From Paraurantiacibacter namhicola (GTDB lineage: Bacteria > Pseudomonadota > Alphaproteobacteria > Sphingomonadales > Sphingomonadaceae), in contig NZ_CP016545.1 of assembly GCF_001687545.1 (NCBI RefSeq), positions 1,721,001 through 1,785,000 of the forward strand: a stretch of DNA of 64,000 nt, given 5' to 3'. The notes under the pieces are model-generated. The model was not told where the DNA came from. It did no database searches and was given only the letters and a program-made list of their open reading frames with translations. The position numbers were made by a program, and so were the translations under genes. The number at the start of each line of letters is the position of its first letter. The first letter of the stretch is position 1. Positions 9,307 through 20,212 of this stretch are shown here, piece by piece.

Positions 9307-10056
9307 ATGGACCAGACGCCTCCGAAGATCTTCGACCGCCAGCGGGCTGCCGCAAAATGGGCCCGCTCGCGCAGCCGCCTGGCCAGCGAGGATGCCGCGC
9401 ATTATTTGCTCGAGGCGATGGCGCGTGACGTGCTGGAGCGGCTCGACTTCATGCAGTTCGAGCCTGAGACCGCGCTCGTCGTTGGGGACCATGACGGCAC
9501 CCTGCGCGAGGGGCTGGCCGTGCAGCAGAGCATGCTTGGCGAACTGGGCGAGTTCGATGAGGAGCAGCCCGGCGCACAGGACGCCTTCGACCTGATCGTC
9601 CACCTGCTGGGCCTGGGACACGTCAACGACCTGCCCGGCGCACTGCTGCATGCCCACCGCGCGCTAAAACCCGGCGGCCTGTTCATGGCGGCTTTCCCCG
9701 GCGCGGGCAGCCTGCCGGTGCTGCGGGACCTGGCCATGATCGCCGATGGCGAGCGCCCCGCCCCGCGCATGCATCCGCTGGTGGACAATCGCGCTGCGAC
9801 CGGACTGCTGGAGCGCGGCGGCTTCGCGCGGCAGGTGGTGGACACCTTCCCGGTCCGTGTGCGCTATTCCTCGCTCAGCCGCCTTGTTGAAGACCTGCGC
9901 GACCAAGGGCTGACCCGCGCGCTGACGGCCCCTGCCCCGCCGCTCAGGCGCTCAGGCTGGGCCAAGGCGGAGGCGGAGTTCGACAAGCGCCGCGACGATG
10001 ACGGCAAGGTCACCGAGACTTTCGAGATACTGGTGCTGACCGGCTGGAAAGCCTGA
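9307..10056 (+). CDS. SAM-dependent methyltransferase, BioC/NDUFAF5-like
   Basis: A 249-residue class I methyltransferase. The SAM-binding strand-loop is degenerate (ALVVGDHDGTLRE in place of a GxGxG loop). The later motif, ALLHAHRALKPGGLFMAAFPG, is the classic post-motif with the KPGG turn. The N-terminal IFDRQRAAAKWARSRSRL matches the BioC/NDUFAF5-like group. It may modify a respiratory-complex subunit or another protein, but the substrate is unknown. It starts 53 bp from divergent comF and its stop lies 1 bp from that of convergent ppdK. Confidence 0.8.
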   Translation: MDQTPPKIFDRQRAAAKWARSRSRLASEDAAHYLLEAMARDVLERLDFMQFEPETALVVGDHDGTLREGLAVQQSMLGELGEFDEEQPGAQDAFDLIVHLLGLGHVNDLPGALLHAHRALKPGGLFMAAFPGAGSLPVLRDLAMIADGERPAPRMHPLVDNRAATGLLERGGFARQVVDTFPVRVRYSSLSRLVEDLRDQGLTRALTAPAPPLRRSGWAKAEAEFDKRRDDDGKVTETFEILVLTGWKA

Positions 10057-10057
10057 C

Positions 10058-12727
<2,670 letters not shown>

Positions 12728-12787
12728 CATGTCCCTCGGAAACGATTTGGCGCCGGATGCCGGAGGTTTGCCCCGCGACCCGGCTAC

Positions 12788-15013
12788 TCACCCCTCGATG
12801 CGGGAGAAGTCGGCGACGTTGTGCACTGCACCACGAAAACGCGCAAGCAGACCGAGGCGGTATGAACGCTTCTTTTCGTCATCAGCATTGACCGTAACAT
12901 TTTCGAAGAACGCATCGATCGGCGCGCGCAGCGATGCGAGCGCGGCCATTGCGCCTGCGAAATCCTCCGCCGCCACGGCATCGCGTGCCTGCGGCTGCGC
13001 CGTGTCCAGCGCATCGATCAGCGCCTTTTCGGATGGCTCGGGCGTATAGGGCGGCGCCGAAGCCCCGCCGACAATGCCCTGCATGTCCGGATCGTCAACC
13101 AGCGCGAGCGGGTCTTCCTCACCCGTATGCGGCTCCAGGTCGTCGGAGGCCTGCCAGTCTTCCTTCTTCAGGATATTGGCCGCGCGCTTGTAGCCGGCGA
13201 GGAGGTTGGTGCCGTCGTCCGAAGCGAGAAAGGTCGAAAGCGCCCGGGCGCGTGCCTCGACACGGTCCATGCGCGCATCGGGCTCGCCCTTCCAATCCTG
13301 CGAGGCAGCAATGTAGTCGTGACGCAGGTCTTCGCCGCGCAATTGTACGGCAAGCCGCTCGGCGAGGAACTCAGCGACCTTCTGGCCCAAGGGTGCAAAG
13401 CTTAATCCACCCCACGCCTGCGCTGCTTGCGTCAGGTCGAGCTTCAAGTCGTTTGCCTGTTCCAGTCGCAAGTAACCCAGCGCCGCGCGGCGCAGTGCGA
13501 ACGGATCTTTCGAGCCAGTGGGAAGAATGCCAATGTTGAAGAAGCTGAACAGATTATCCAGCTTGTCCGCGAGGCTCACGGCCACTGTCAGCGGAGCAGT
13601 TGGAACTTCGTCGTTCTGCCCGACCGGCTTGTAGTGGTCGCGGATTGCATCGGCCACTTCGGCCGGCAAGCCTTCGGCGCGCGCGTAATAGCCACCCATG
13701 AGGCCCTGAAGTTCGGGGAATTCCCCAACCATTTCCGTCACCAGATCGGCCTTGCAGAGTTCCGCTGCTTGCCGTGCGAGATTGTGATCGCCGTTGGGCG
13801 CGCGGGCATCGGATACGAGCCATGCAGCCAGCTTCGCTACACGGTCCACCTTGTCCGCAACCGTGCCCAGTTTCTCGTGGAAGGTGATGCGCTCCAGACC
13901 CTTGGCGTGTTCGGCCAGCGTCTTCTTGCGGTCGACGTCCCAGAAGAAGCGCGCATCGGACAGGCGGGCCGCGAGGACTTTGCGGTTGCCGTCGACGATG
14001 GCAGCGCCGCCGTCTTCAGCCTCGATATTGGCGGTGCAGATGAAGGCGTTGGCGAGCTGGCCTGAGGCGTCCTCACACACGAAATACTTCTGGTTCACGC
14101 GGGCGGTGAGCTGGATTGTCTCGGGCGGGACTTCGAGGAAATCCTCCTCGAACCGGCCGAGCAGCGGGATCGGCCATTCGGTCAGGCCGGCGTTCTCGAT
14201 GACGAGACCTTCGTCCTCGACGAGCTTGAGGCCTGCACCCTTCGCGGCGGCCATTGCGCCAATCCTAATTTCTTCCTCGCGAAGCCTTTGGTCGACAATC
14301 ACATGAGCATCAAAGAGCTTGCGCTGATAGTCGTCGGGATTACCGATTTCGATCATGCCGTTGCTGTTCAAAACAGTCGGGTTCTTGTCTTTGAAAAACT
14401 CGACCGGCAGCCCGAAATTGCGCGACTTGGGATCGGACTTCGTGATGCCATGGAAGCGATGGCCCGCAGTTTCCCGGCCGCTCTCGATGCCATGCACTTC
14501 GCATTCGACCACGTCGTCGCCCAGCAGGGCGACGATGCCGGAGAGCGGGCGCACCCAGCGCAGGCTTTCGGTGCTGATTGAGGCCGCGCCCCAGCGCATG
14601 GATTTGGGCCAGCTGAAATCGCGGATGATCGCGGGGATCGCTTCCGCCAGAACATCGGCCATGGCGCGGCCGGGCGTGTCGATGACGGCGAAATAGGTCT
14701 CCCGGCCCTTCACGTCGCGCACTTCCAGCTGGTCGCGCGAGACGCCGTTCTTGCGGCAGAAGCCGTCCACGGCCTGGTCGGGCGCGCCAACCGGCGGGCC
14801 CTTGGCTTCTTCGCTCACCGCATCGGTGGCGTCCGGCAGGTCGCGGGCGATGAGGGCGAGGCGGCGGGGCGTGGACCAGACGGTCAGCTCGCCCGGCTTT
14901 ACCCCGGCGGCGTCCAATTCGCGGCGGAACAGCTTTTCCAGCTCTGCGCGCGCGCCGGCCTGCATACGGGCCGGGATTTCTTCGGAGCGGAGTTCGAGGA
15001 GGAAGTCAGACAT
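12788..15013 (-). CDS. glyS: Glycyl-tRNA synthetase beta subunit
   Basis: The 741-residue beta subunit of the alpha2-beta2 glycyl-tRNA synthetase, which recognises and binds tRNA-Gly. The start DFLLELRSEEIPARM is the family signature. The C-terminal part carries the anticodon-binding region. The ATG at 15013 is preferred over 15031 because it gives the conserved N-terminus MSDFLLEL. It follows glyQ after a 93-bp gap that is filled almost entirely by a palindromic repeat, ending about 10 bp before the start codon. Confidence 0.95.
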   Translation of the reverse strand: MSDFLLELRSEEIPARMQAGARAELEKLFRRELDAAGVKPGELTVWSTPRRLALIARDLPDATDAVSEEAKGPPVGAPDQAVDGFCRKNGVSRDQLEVRDVKGRETYFAVIDTPGRAMADVLAEAIPAIIRDFSWPKSMRWGAASISTESLRWVRPLSGIVALLGDDVVECEVHGIESGRETAGHRFHGITKSDPKSRNFGLPVEFFKDKNPTVLNSNGMIEIGNPDDYQRKLFDAHVIVDQRLREEEIRIGAMAAAKGAGLKLVEDEGLVIENAGLTEWPIPLLGRFEEDFLEVPPETIQLTARVNQKYFVCEDASGQLANAFICTANIEAEDGGAAIVDGNRKVLAARLSDARFFWDVDRKKTLAEHAKGLERITFHEKLGTVADKVDRVAKLAAWLVSDARAPNGDHNLARQAAELCKADLVTEMVGEFPELQGLMGGYYARAEGLPAEVADAIRDHYKPVGQNDEVPTAPLTVAVSLADKLDNLFSFFNIGILPTGSKDPFALRRAALGYLRLEQANDLKLDLTQAAQAWGGLSFAPLGQKVAEFLAERLAVQLRGEDLRHDYIAASQDWKGEPDARMDRVEARARALSTFLASDDGTNLLAGYKRAANILKKEDWQASDDLEPHTGEEDPLALVDDPDMQGIVGGASAPPYTPEPSEKALIDALDTAQPQARDAVAAEDFAGAMAALASLRAPIDAFFENVTVNADDEKKRSYRLGLLARFRGAVHNVADFSRIEG

Positions 15014-15023
15014 TATCCGACCC

Positions 15024-15089
15024 CCGCTCATCCTGAGCTTGTCGAAGGATGTTGGCGCGAGCGTGCTTCGACAGGCTCAGCACGAGCGG
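15024..15089. repeat. Palindromic repeat, family A, between glyQ and glyS
   Basis: Two imperfect inverted arms, CCGCTCATCCTGAGCTTGTC... at 15024-15047 and its near complement at 15066-15089, share the core CTGAGCYTGTCGAAG. The same core and arrangement occur at 59298-59388. This is a REP-like intergenic element. It lies in the glyQ-glyS message and may affect RNA stability or glyS translation. Confidence 0.85.
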
Positions 15090-15106
15090 ATGTGGTGCAA
15101 AAGGCG

Positions 15107-16006
15107 TCATTTCGACCACTCCGGATATTTCTCGGCCCAGCCTGCGGCCCCTTTTTCCATATGCGCCTCGCAGCTGCCGCGTGCGAGGTCGCGGACGCGG
15201 CCCATGTAGCTGGCACGTTCCTGCACGCTGATCACACCGCGTGCCTGCAGCAGGTTGAAGATGTGGCTCGCCTCCACCGCCTGCTCGTACGCGGCAATGG
15301 GGACATTATGGTCGAGCGCGTTGCGGCATTCGGCCTCCGCCTTGTCGAACAGGTCGAACAGCGCATCAGTATTCGCGACCTCGAAGTTCCACTTCGACAT
15401 CTGCTTCTCGTTTTCGAGGAAGACGTCGCCATAGGAGACGCCGCGGCCGTCGAAGTTGAGGTCGTACACATTGTCGACGCCCTGGATGTACATGGCGAGG
15501 CGTTCGAGGCCGTAGGTCAGCTCGCCCGCGACCGGCTTGCAGTCGAAGCCGCCCATTTGCTGGAAATAGGTGAACTGGGTCACCTCCATACCGTCGCACC
15601 AGACTTCCCAGCCCAGGCCCCAAGCGCCCAGCGTGGGCGATTCCCAATCGTCCTCCACGAAGCGGATATCGTGCTTCAGCGGGTCGATGCCGATGGCACC
15701 GAGGCTTTGCAGGTACAAATCCTGCAGGTCCGGCGGGCTTGGCTTCATCACCACCTGATACTGGTAGTAGTGCTGCAGCCGGTTGGGGTTCTCGCCATAG
15801 CGACCGTCCGTCGGGCGGCGGCTCGGCTGCACGAAGGCGGCATTCCACGGCTCCGGGCCGAGCGTGCGCAGGGTGGTGGCGGTGTGGAACGTGCCCGCCC
15901 CCATCCGCATGTCATAGGGTTGCAGGATCAGGCATCCATGCGCGCTCCAGAAATCGTGGAGGGCGAGGATCATGTCCTGGAAGCTGTTTGCCGGCTGTCT
16001 TTCCAT
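15107..16006 (-). CDS. glyQ: Glycyl-tRNA synthetase alpha subunit
   Basis: The 299-residue catalytic alpha subunit that activates glycine, a class II synthetase fold. Conserved segments are [50 protein letters not shown] and [10 protein letters not shown]. The start at 16006 ([12 protein letters not shown]) gives family length; the frame extends to 16057 but that part is not conserved. It is the first gene of the glyQ-glyS unit and is divergent from the small XRE operon. Confidence 0.95.
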   Translation of the reverse strand: MERQPANSFQDMILALHDFWSAHGCLILQPYDMRMGAGTFHTATTLRTLGPEPWNAAFVQPSRRPTDGRYGENPNRLQHYYQYQVVMKPSPPDLQDLYLQSLGAIGIDPLKHDIRFVEDDWESPTLGAWGLGWEVWCDGMEVTQFTYFQQMGGFDCKPVAGELTYGLERLAMYIQGVDNVYDLNFDGRGVSYGDVFLENEKQMSKWNFEVANTDALFDLFDKAEAECRNALDHNVPIAAYEQAVEASHIFNLLQARGVISVQERASYMGRVRDLARGSCEAHMEKGAAGWAEKYPEWSK

Positions 16007-16090
16007 TGCGAGCGTGCCTTGGCGCAGGCGCGGGAGAGCGTCAATGCCGCGCGGCATTCCCGTCCGGATTGGAAGGTAATCCCACCTTTT

Positions 16091-16153
16091 TGTCAGGTTG
16101 TGTTGACATGGTCAGCGAATCACGACATATAGTCAGGCATACCTTACATAAGG
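16091..16153 (+). promoter_or_regulatory. Promoter and operators of the XRE membrane operon
   Basis: A consensus TTGACA (16103-16108) is followed after 19 bp by TATAGT (16128-16133), with CATATA at 17 bp as an alternative -10. The inverted repeat TGTCA-N8-TGACA (16091-16108) overlaps the -35, and a second perfect inverted repeat, CCTTA-CA-TAAGG (16142-16153), lies near the expected transcript start. Both are candidate sites for the XRE regulator encoded by this operon. Confidence 0.6.
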
Positions 16154-16163
16154 ACGCGACAAC

Positions 16164-16310
16164 ATGACCAACCAGACCCGGAAAATCGATCTCGACTCAA
16201 AGCTGCGCTCGCTCGCGACGCGGATCTTCAAGCCGCAGACCGATGCCGACCATGATCTGATGTGGGTGGCCATAGCCTTCTTCGCCTTCGGGTTCCTGAT
16301 CGGCGGATAG
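16164..16310 (+). CDS. 48-residue single-span membrane peptide
   Basis: A small open frame not expected by length alone but well supported: it lies 31 bp after a strong promoter, encodes a polar basic N-terminal half (MTNQTRKIDLDSKLRSLATR) and ends with one hydrophobic segment of about 17 residues (MWVAIAFFAFGFLIGG). It is followed 4 bp later by the XRE gene, with AGGA overlapping its stop, so the two are coupled. I do not recognise a family. It is probably an inner-membrane peptide forming part of the same module. Confidence 0.65.
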   Translation: MTNQTRKIDLDSKLRSLATRIFKPQTDADHDLMWVAIAFFAFGFLIGG

Positions 16311-16314
16311 GACG

Positions 16315-16512
16315 ATGAATAACCGCCTCAAGGTCCTGCGTGCGGAACGTGACTGGAGCCAGGCCATCCTGGCCCAGCACCTCGACGTCTCGCGCCAGGC
16401 CGTCAACGCGATCGAGACCGGCAAGCACGACCCGTCCCTGCCACTCGCCTTTCGCATTTCCCGCCTTTTCGAAATGCCTATCGAGGAGATTTTCAATGAC
16501 CAGCAAGACTGA
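16315..16512 (+). CDS. Small XRE-family transcriptional regulator
   Basis: A 65-residue protein made only of a Cro/CI-type helix-turn-helix. The recognition region reads SQAILAQHLDVSRQAVNAIETGKHDPS, matching the family pattern closely. Such minimal XRE proteins are usually encoded next to small membrane proteins and repress their own operon. The gene overlaps the next one by 17 bp. Inverted repeats at the upstream promoter are plausible binding sites. Confidence 0.9.
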   Translation: MNNRLKVLRAERDWSQAILAQHLDVSRQAVNAIETGKHDPSLPLAFRISRLFEMPIEEIFNDQQD

Positions 16513-16717
16513 GCACGCTGCCGCACATTCCAACCTTGTCGGCAAGCTCTTGCGCGCCCTTGGCTGGACGCTCCTGACCATCGCAGCCGGATGGCTCGCC
16601 TATCAGGGTGGCTATCTGGTCGGCGAGGCAGGCGCCCGAATTTCGGACGCGCCCGGCATGCCCGACCTGTCCGCCCACGCCCCTTCGATCGATGCACTAT
16701 TTCCGCGGATTTCCTGA
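16496..16717 (+). CDS. 73-residue membrane protein
   Basis: The ATG is placed at 16496 because GAGGAG lies 8-13 bases upstream inside the XRE gene and the frame is then open to the stop at 16717. The product has one hydrophobic span (LGWTLLTIAAGWLAYQGGYLVG, about residues 22-43) flanked by polar ends. No known family is recognised. Its position between the XRE regulator and a multispan membrane protein makes it part of the same envelope module. Confidence 0.65.
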   Translation: MTSKTEHAAAHSNLVGKLLRALGWTLLTIAAGWLAYQGGYLVGEAGARISDAPGMPDLSAHAPSIDALFPRIS

Positions 16718-16719
16718 CG

Positions 16720-17388
16720 ATGACAAAGATTGAGAATGACATTCCGCCCGCACAGCAGCAGACGGGCGACAGTCCGCAGCGCGAAGTGCTCCACGTAATT
16801 GGCTTTATCGGGGCGTGCTTGCTCGGCCTGGTCGTCATTGCCTTCACGGCGGGCTTCGTGGCGGGGATGACGCAGGATTCCTCCATCAGCCTGACGGACA
16901 TGATCGCGCTCGGTATCGCCTTCGTGCTGCTGGCCGGTGTCGCGTGGGTGCTGAAGCGCACCTTCCCGGTCGCTGCACTGCCCGCCAGCCCGCGGATGCG
17001 ATCGAACCGCCTGATGCTCTATGTATCGATTATCGTCGGCGTGCTGCTGGGTATCGCGCTGGTCGCGGTGCAGGAAGAGAGCGGTGCGTCCCCGGAGCTC
17101 ATCGTCACGTCGGGTTCGCCCATCCCCCAGTCCGTCGCCATCATCCTGATCGCCGGGATGCTGCTGGCCACGGTGCTTTCCATCCGCTGGCACATGCTGC
17201 TCGACGAGCATGAGCGCGCTGCTTACGACTTCGGCGGGATTGCAGCCCTCTACACCTATTTTACGCTGAGCGGCGCATGGTGGCTGGCCTGGCGCGGCGG
17301 CATGGTCATCGCCCCCGATGGCTACGCGATCTTCTGGACCACGCTGGTGGTCTGGATGCTGGGCTGGCTGGCCAAACGCTTCTTCTGA
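16720..17388 (+). CDS. Six-span integral membrane protein
   Basis: A 222-residue protein with about six hydrophobic helices, near residues 28-50, 58-78, 98-116, 131-150, 166-186 and 192-215. The start at 16720 follows the stop of the previous gene by 2 bp; a longer frame to 16591 only reads through that gene. It resembles the membrane partners commonly found beside tiny XRE regulators, but I cannot name a family. No catalytic motif is evident. Confidence 0.75.
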   Translation: MTKIENDIPPAQQQTGDSPQREVLHVIGFIGACLLGLVVIAFTAGFVAGMTQDSSISLTDMIALGIAFVLLAGVAWVLKRTFPVAALPASPRMRSNRLMLYVSIIVGVLLGIALVAVQEESGASPELIVTSGSPIPQSVAIILIAGMLLATVLSIRWHMLLDEHERAAYDFGGIAALYTYFTLSGAWWLAWRGGMVIAPDGYAIFWTTLVVWMLGWLAKRFF

Positions 17389-17429
17389 CAATTTCGAAAC
17401 CCACAGATACACAAAGCAAGGAACGACAC

Positions 17430-18362
17430 ATGAAAACGCTTCTCAAGACCCTCGCCACGGCAGGCTCCGCCCTCGCCCTCGCCCTGTCCTCCGGCGCCTG
17501 TTCGCAGGCAGACACGCCCGCGCCGGCTACGGCTTCGGCAGCCCCGATGCAGGCCGCAGCCGATTATGTGACCCCGGCCCTGTGGATGCTGCAGGACGAG
17601 GATACGACGATCTACCTGTTCGGCACGGTCCATATCCTGCCCAAGGGCGTGGAATGGTACGACGGCCGCATCGCCGCCGCCTTCGAAGGCAGCGACGAGG
17701 TCGTGACCGAAATCGACATGAGCAACCAGGCCGCCATCGGTCAGCTGTTCATGTCCCGCGGGATGCTGCCCCCAGGCCAGAGCCTGCGCGACCTGATGAC
17801 TGATGAGGACCGCGCGCAGTACGAGGCGGCGCTGACAGAGCTGGGCATCCCCGTGGCGCAGTTCGACCGTTTCGAACCGTGGATGGCGTCCATCGTGCTG
17901 AGCCAGTTGCCCATGATGAAGGCCGGTTATGACCCGAACTCCGGCGTGGAGATGGCGCTGCTGAAGGCCGGCCCCGACAAGGAGCGCGGCGCGCTGGAGA
18001 CGGCGGAATTCCAGGTCGACATGTTCGATGGCCTGCCGATGGAGACGCAGCTGACCTTCCTTGACGAGACGGTCGAGAACCTTGGCGGCGTGGTGACCAC
18101 GATCGATGCGATGGTTGCGGAATGGCTGGCTGGCGATCCCGATGGCCTGGCCGTCCTGCTGAACGACAATCTGGACGATCCGGTGCTGTATCAGCGCCTG
18201 CTGACGGACCGTAACGCCAACTGGGCCGTGTGGATCGACGACCGGATGGACCAGCCTGGCACGGTATTCGTGGCGGTTGGTGCCGGCCACCTCGCCGGTG
18301 AAGACAGCGTGCAGGGAATGCTGGAAGACCGCGGCTTCACCGTGACGCGCGTCACGCAGTAA
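17430..18362 (+). CDS. TraB/GumN family periplasmic protein
   Basis: A 310-residue TraB/GumN (Tiki-like) protein. Family hallmarks are the GTVHILP motif near residue 68 and the late GAGHLAGEDSV motif, each with a conserved histidine; relatives are metal-dependent peptidases, but activity here is untested. The N-terminus is a signal peptide ending SSGACSQA, a weak lipobox, so lipidation is possible but uncertain. AAGGA precedes the ATG at 17430. It lies 41 bp after the six-span protein gene and may belong to the same transcript. Confidence 0.85.
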   Translation: MKTLLKTLATAGSALALALSSGACSQADTPAPATASAAPMQAAADYVTPALWMLQDEDTTIYLFGTVHILPKGVEWYDGRIAAAFEGSDEVVTEIDMSNQAAIGQLFMSRGMLPPGQSLRDLMTDEDRAQYEAALTELGIPVAQFDRFEPWMASIVLSQLPMMKAGYDPNSGVEMALLKAGPDKERGALETAEFQVDMFDGLPMETQLTFLDETVENLGGVVTTIDAMVAEWLAGDPDGLAVLLNDNLDDPVLYQRLLTDRNANWAVWIDDRMDQPGTVFVAVGAGHLAGEDSVQGMLEDRGFTVTRVTQ

Positions 18363-18387
18363 TCGACCCTCCCGTATGGGCCACATG

Positions 18388-18431
18388 ACGCCGCCCCGGG
18401 CAGCACCATGGGTGCTTGCCTTGGGCGGCGT
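18388..18431 (+). terminator. Large hairpin between TraB/GumN gene and rplY
   Basis: ACGCCGCCC (18388-18396) pairs with GGGCGGCGT (18423-18431), and inside it GGCAGCACC pairs with GGTGCTTGCC around ATG. There is no T tract after it. It may be a terminator-like structure for the upstream unit, or a leader hairpin of rplY about 90 bp before its start. Confidence 0.45.
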
Positions 18432-18523
18432 TCCCGCGTAAGGGCGCGCACTTCCTGTCCATGGTCATCCCTGGAGGCGTGGCGGGAAGCACTGACATCA
18501 ATGCAATTCGAAAGGCATGCATC

Positions 18524-19216
18524 ATGAGCGACGCTCTGAACCTGTCGGCCGAGCTGCGTGAACGGGCTGGCAAGGGAGCCTCCCGCGCGCTGCGAAATGA
18601 AGGCCGCGTCCCCGCTGTAATCTACGGCGGCAAAGAAGAACCCACGACGATCCACGTCGAAGCCAAGGCGCTGGTAAAGCTGCTTGGCACGGGCCACTTC
18701 ATGAACTCCATCGTCAACATCGACGCGGGCGGCAAGAAAGTCCGCACGCTGCCGAAGGACGTGGCGTTCCACCCGGTCTCCGACCGCCCGATGCATGTGG
18801 ACTTCCTGCGCCTGTCCAAGGACGCGAAGATCGAAGTCAACATCCCCGTCGTCTTCGTGAATGAAGAAGCCAGCCCCGGCCTTAAGAAGGGCGGCGTGCT
18901 GAACGTTGTCCGTCACGAGCTGGAACTGGTCTGCGAAGCGGACAAGATCCCGAGCGAGATCGAAATCGACGTCACCGGTACGGAAGTGGGCGATTCGATC
19001 CACATCAGCGCCGTGACCCTGCCGGAAGGCAGCGAAAGCGCGATCACCGACCGCGATTACACCATCGCGACGCTGGTTGCCCCGTCTGCGCTGAAGCGTT
19101 CGGAAGGCGAAGCCGCCGACCAGACCGGCGAAGACATGGAAGCTGGCGAAACCGCCGCGACCGAACAGGGTCCCGATGCGGACGCCGCCGAAGAACAGGA
19201 AGCCAAGAGCGAGTAA
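18524..19216 (+). CDS. rplY: Ribosomal protein bL25, Ctc/TL5 type
   Basis: A 230-residue large-subunit protein that binds 5S rRNA, in the long form with an added C-terminal domain (the Ctc type). The N-terminal domain begins [30 protein letters not shown]. The C-terminal 35 residues form an acidic Glu/Ala-rich tail. The ATG at 18524 gives the conserved N-terminus; the frame is open to 18416 but that lies in the leader hairpin. A strong terminator follows. Confidence 0.95.
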   Translation: MSDALNLSAELRERAGKGASRALRNEGRVPAVIYGGKEEPTTIHVEAKALVKLLGTGHFMNSIVNIDAGGKKVRTLPKDVAFHPVSDRPMHVDFLRLSKDAKIEVNIPVVFVNEEASPGLKKGGVLNVVRHELELVCEADKIPSEIEIDVTGTEVGDSIHISAVTLPEGSESAITDRDYTIATLVAPSALKRSEGEAADQTGEDMEAGETAATEQGPDADAAEEQEAKSE

Positions 19217-19240
19217 TATTACGCTCTGCGACCGAACAGA

Positions 19241-19277
19241 AAAGGGCGCCGCCTCCATTGGAGTCGGCGCCCTTTTT
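19241..19277 (+). terminator. Rho-independent terminator of rplY
   Basis: AAAGGGCGCCG (19241-19251) and CGGCGCCCTTT (19265-19275) form an 11-bp stem followed by a run of T. It sits 25 bp after the rplY stop. Confidence 0.9.
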
Positions 19278-19567
19278 GTCGGTCGTTTGCTTCATGAACC
19301 CGCATCCGCGGGTTCGTCCTCGGTGCTGCTCCCTCCGCCCGCCGGTGGCGGCCTGCGGGGCACCTGCGGGCAGCCGGTCGGCCTTGCGGTCCGCTCAGGG
19401 CGGACCGGAGTGGAGCCATGCGAGGTGGCCAGCTCAAGCTCGGTCGATGGTAATCGACCGCAAGCGCGACCGCGCGTCGGCCGGTAGGCCGGTAGGCCGG
19501 AAGCCAAGCAGCGCGGACGCGCTGCGCCCGGCGCTTGAGGGGCAAGCGAAGCATGCTAAGGGAAACT
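19278..19567. other. Gene-free stretch between rplY and pth
   Basis: About 290 bp without a convincing gene. It holds several short inverted repeats, including GGTCGAT-GGTA-ATCGACC and GTCCGCTCAGGGCGGAC, and a tandem GGCCGGTA repeated around 19482-19499. GC content is high throughout. The promoter of pth must lie here, but no clear -10/-35 is seen. Confidence 0.5.
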
Positions 19568-20137
19568 ATGCAAATTTGGGCAGGTCTTGGAAATCCGGGT
19601 CCGCAATATGCGATGAACCGGCACAATGTCGGCTTCATGGCGTGTGACGTGATCGCGGACGCGCACGGGTTTGGCCCGGTGCAGAAGAAGTTTTCCGGCT
19701 GGGCGCAGGAAGGCCGCATCGGCGGCGAAAAGGTGCTGCTGCTGAAGCCAGCCACCTTCATGAATGAAAGCGGCCGCGCGGTGGGCGAGGCGCTGCGTTT
19801 CTACAAGCTTGGCCCCGATGCGCTGACCGTCTTCCATGACGAGCTTGACCTCGCGCCGTTCAAGGTGAAGGTGAAGCAGGGCGGAGGCCATGCCGGCCAC
19901 AATGGCCTGCGCTCCATCCACCAGCATGTCGGCGACGAATACCGCCGCGTGCGGATCGGCATCGGCCACCCGGGCCACAAGGACCGCGTGCATGGCCATG
20001 TCCTGGGCAATTACGCGAAGGCGGAGATGGACGACCTGGTCGACATGCTCGGCGCAATCGGCGCGGAGGCGGACTGGCTGGCGAAGGACGAAGCCGCCCG
20101 TTTCATGAGCGACATCGCATTACGGATGCAGGGCTGA
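19568..20137 (+). CDS. pth: Peptidyl-tRNA hydrolase
   Basis: A 189-residue enzyme that releases peptides from peptidyl-tRNA dropped by ribosomes. Conserved segments are GLGNPGPQYAMNRHNVGF with the catalytic histidine, KPATFMNESG, FHDELDL and GGGHAGHNGLRSI. I place the start at the ATG beginning MQIWAGLGNPG, with AAGGGAA upstream. It lies between rplY and ychF, the common bacterial order rplY-pth-ychF. Confidence 0.96.
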   Translation: MQIWAGLGNPGPQYAMNRHNVGFMACDVIADAHGFGPVQKKFSGWAQEGRIGGEKVLLLKPATFMNESGRAVGEALRFYKLGPDALTVFHDELDLAPFKVKVKQGGGHAGHNGLRSIHQHVGDEYRRVRIGIGHPGHKDRVHGHVLGNYAKAEMDDLVDMLGAIGAEADWLAKDEAARFMSDIALRMQG

Positions 20138-20212
20138 CACGCATCTGGTAAAGCGCCGGCCGCGCCGCTAATGCGCGCGCCAACCACTATTCCTATCTGA
20201 AGGACATCACCC

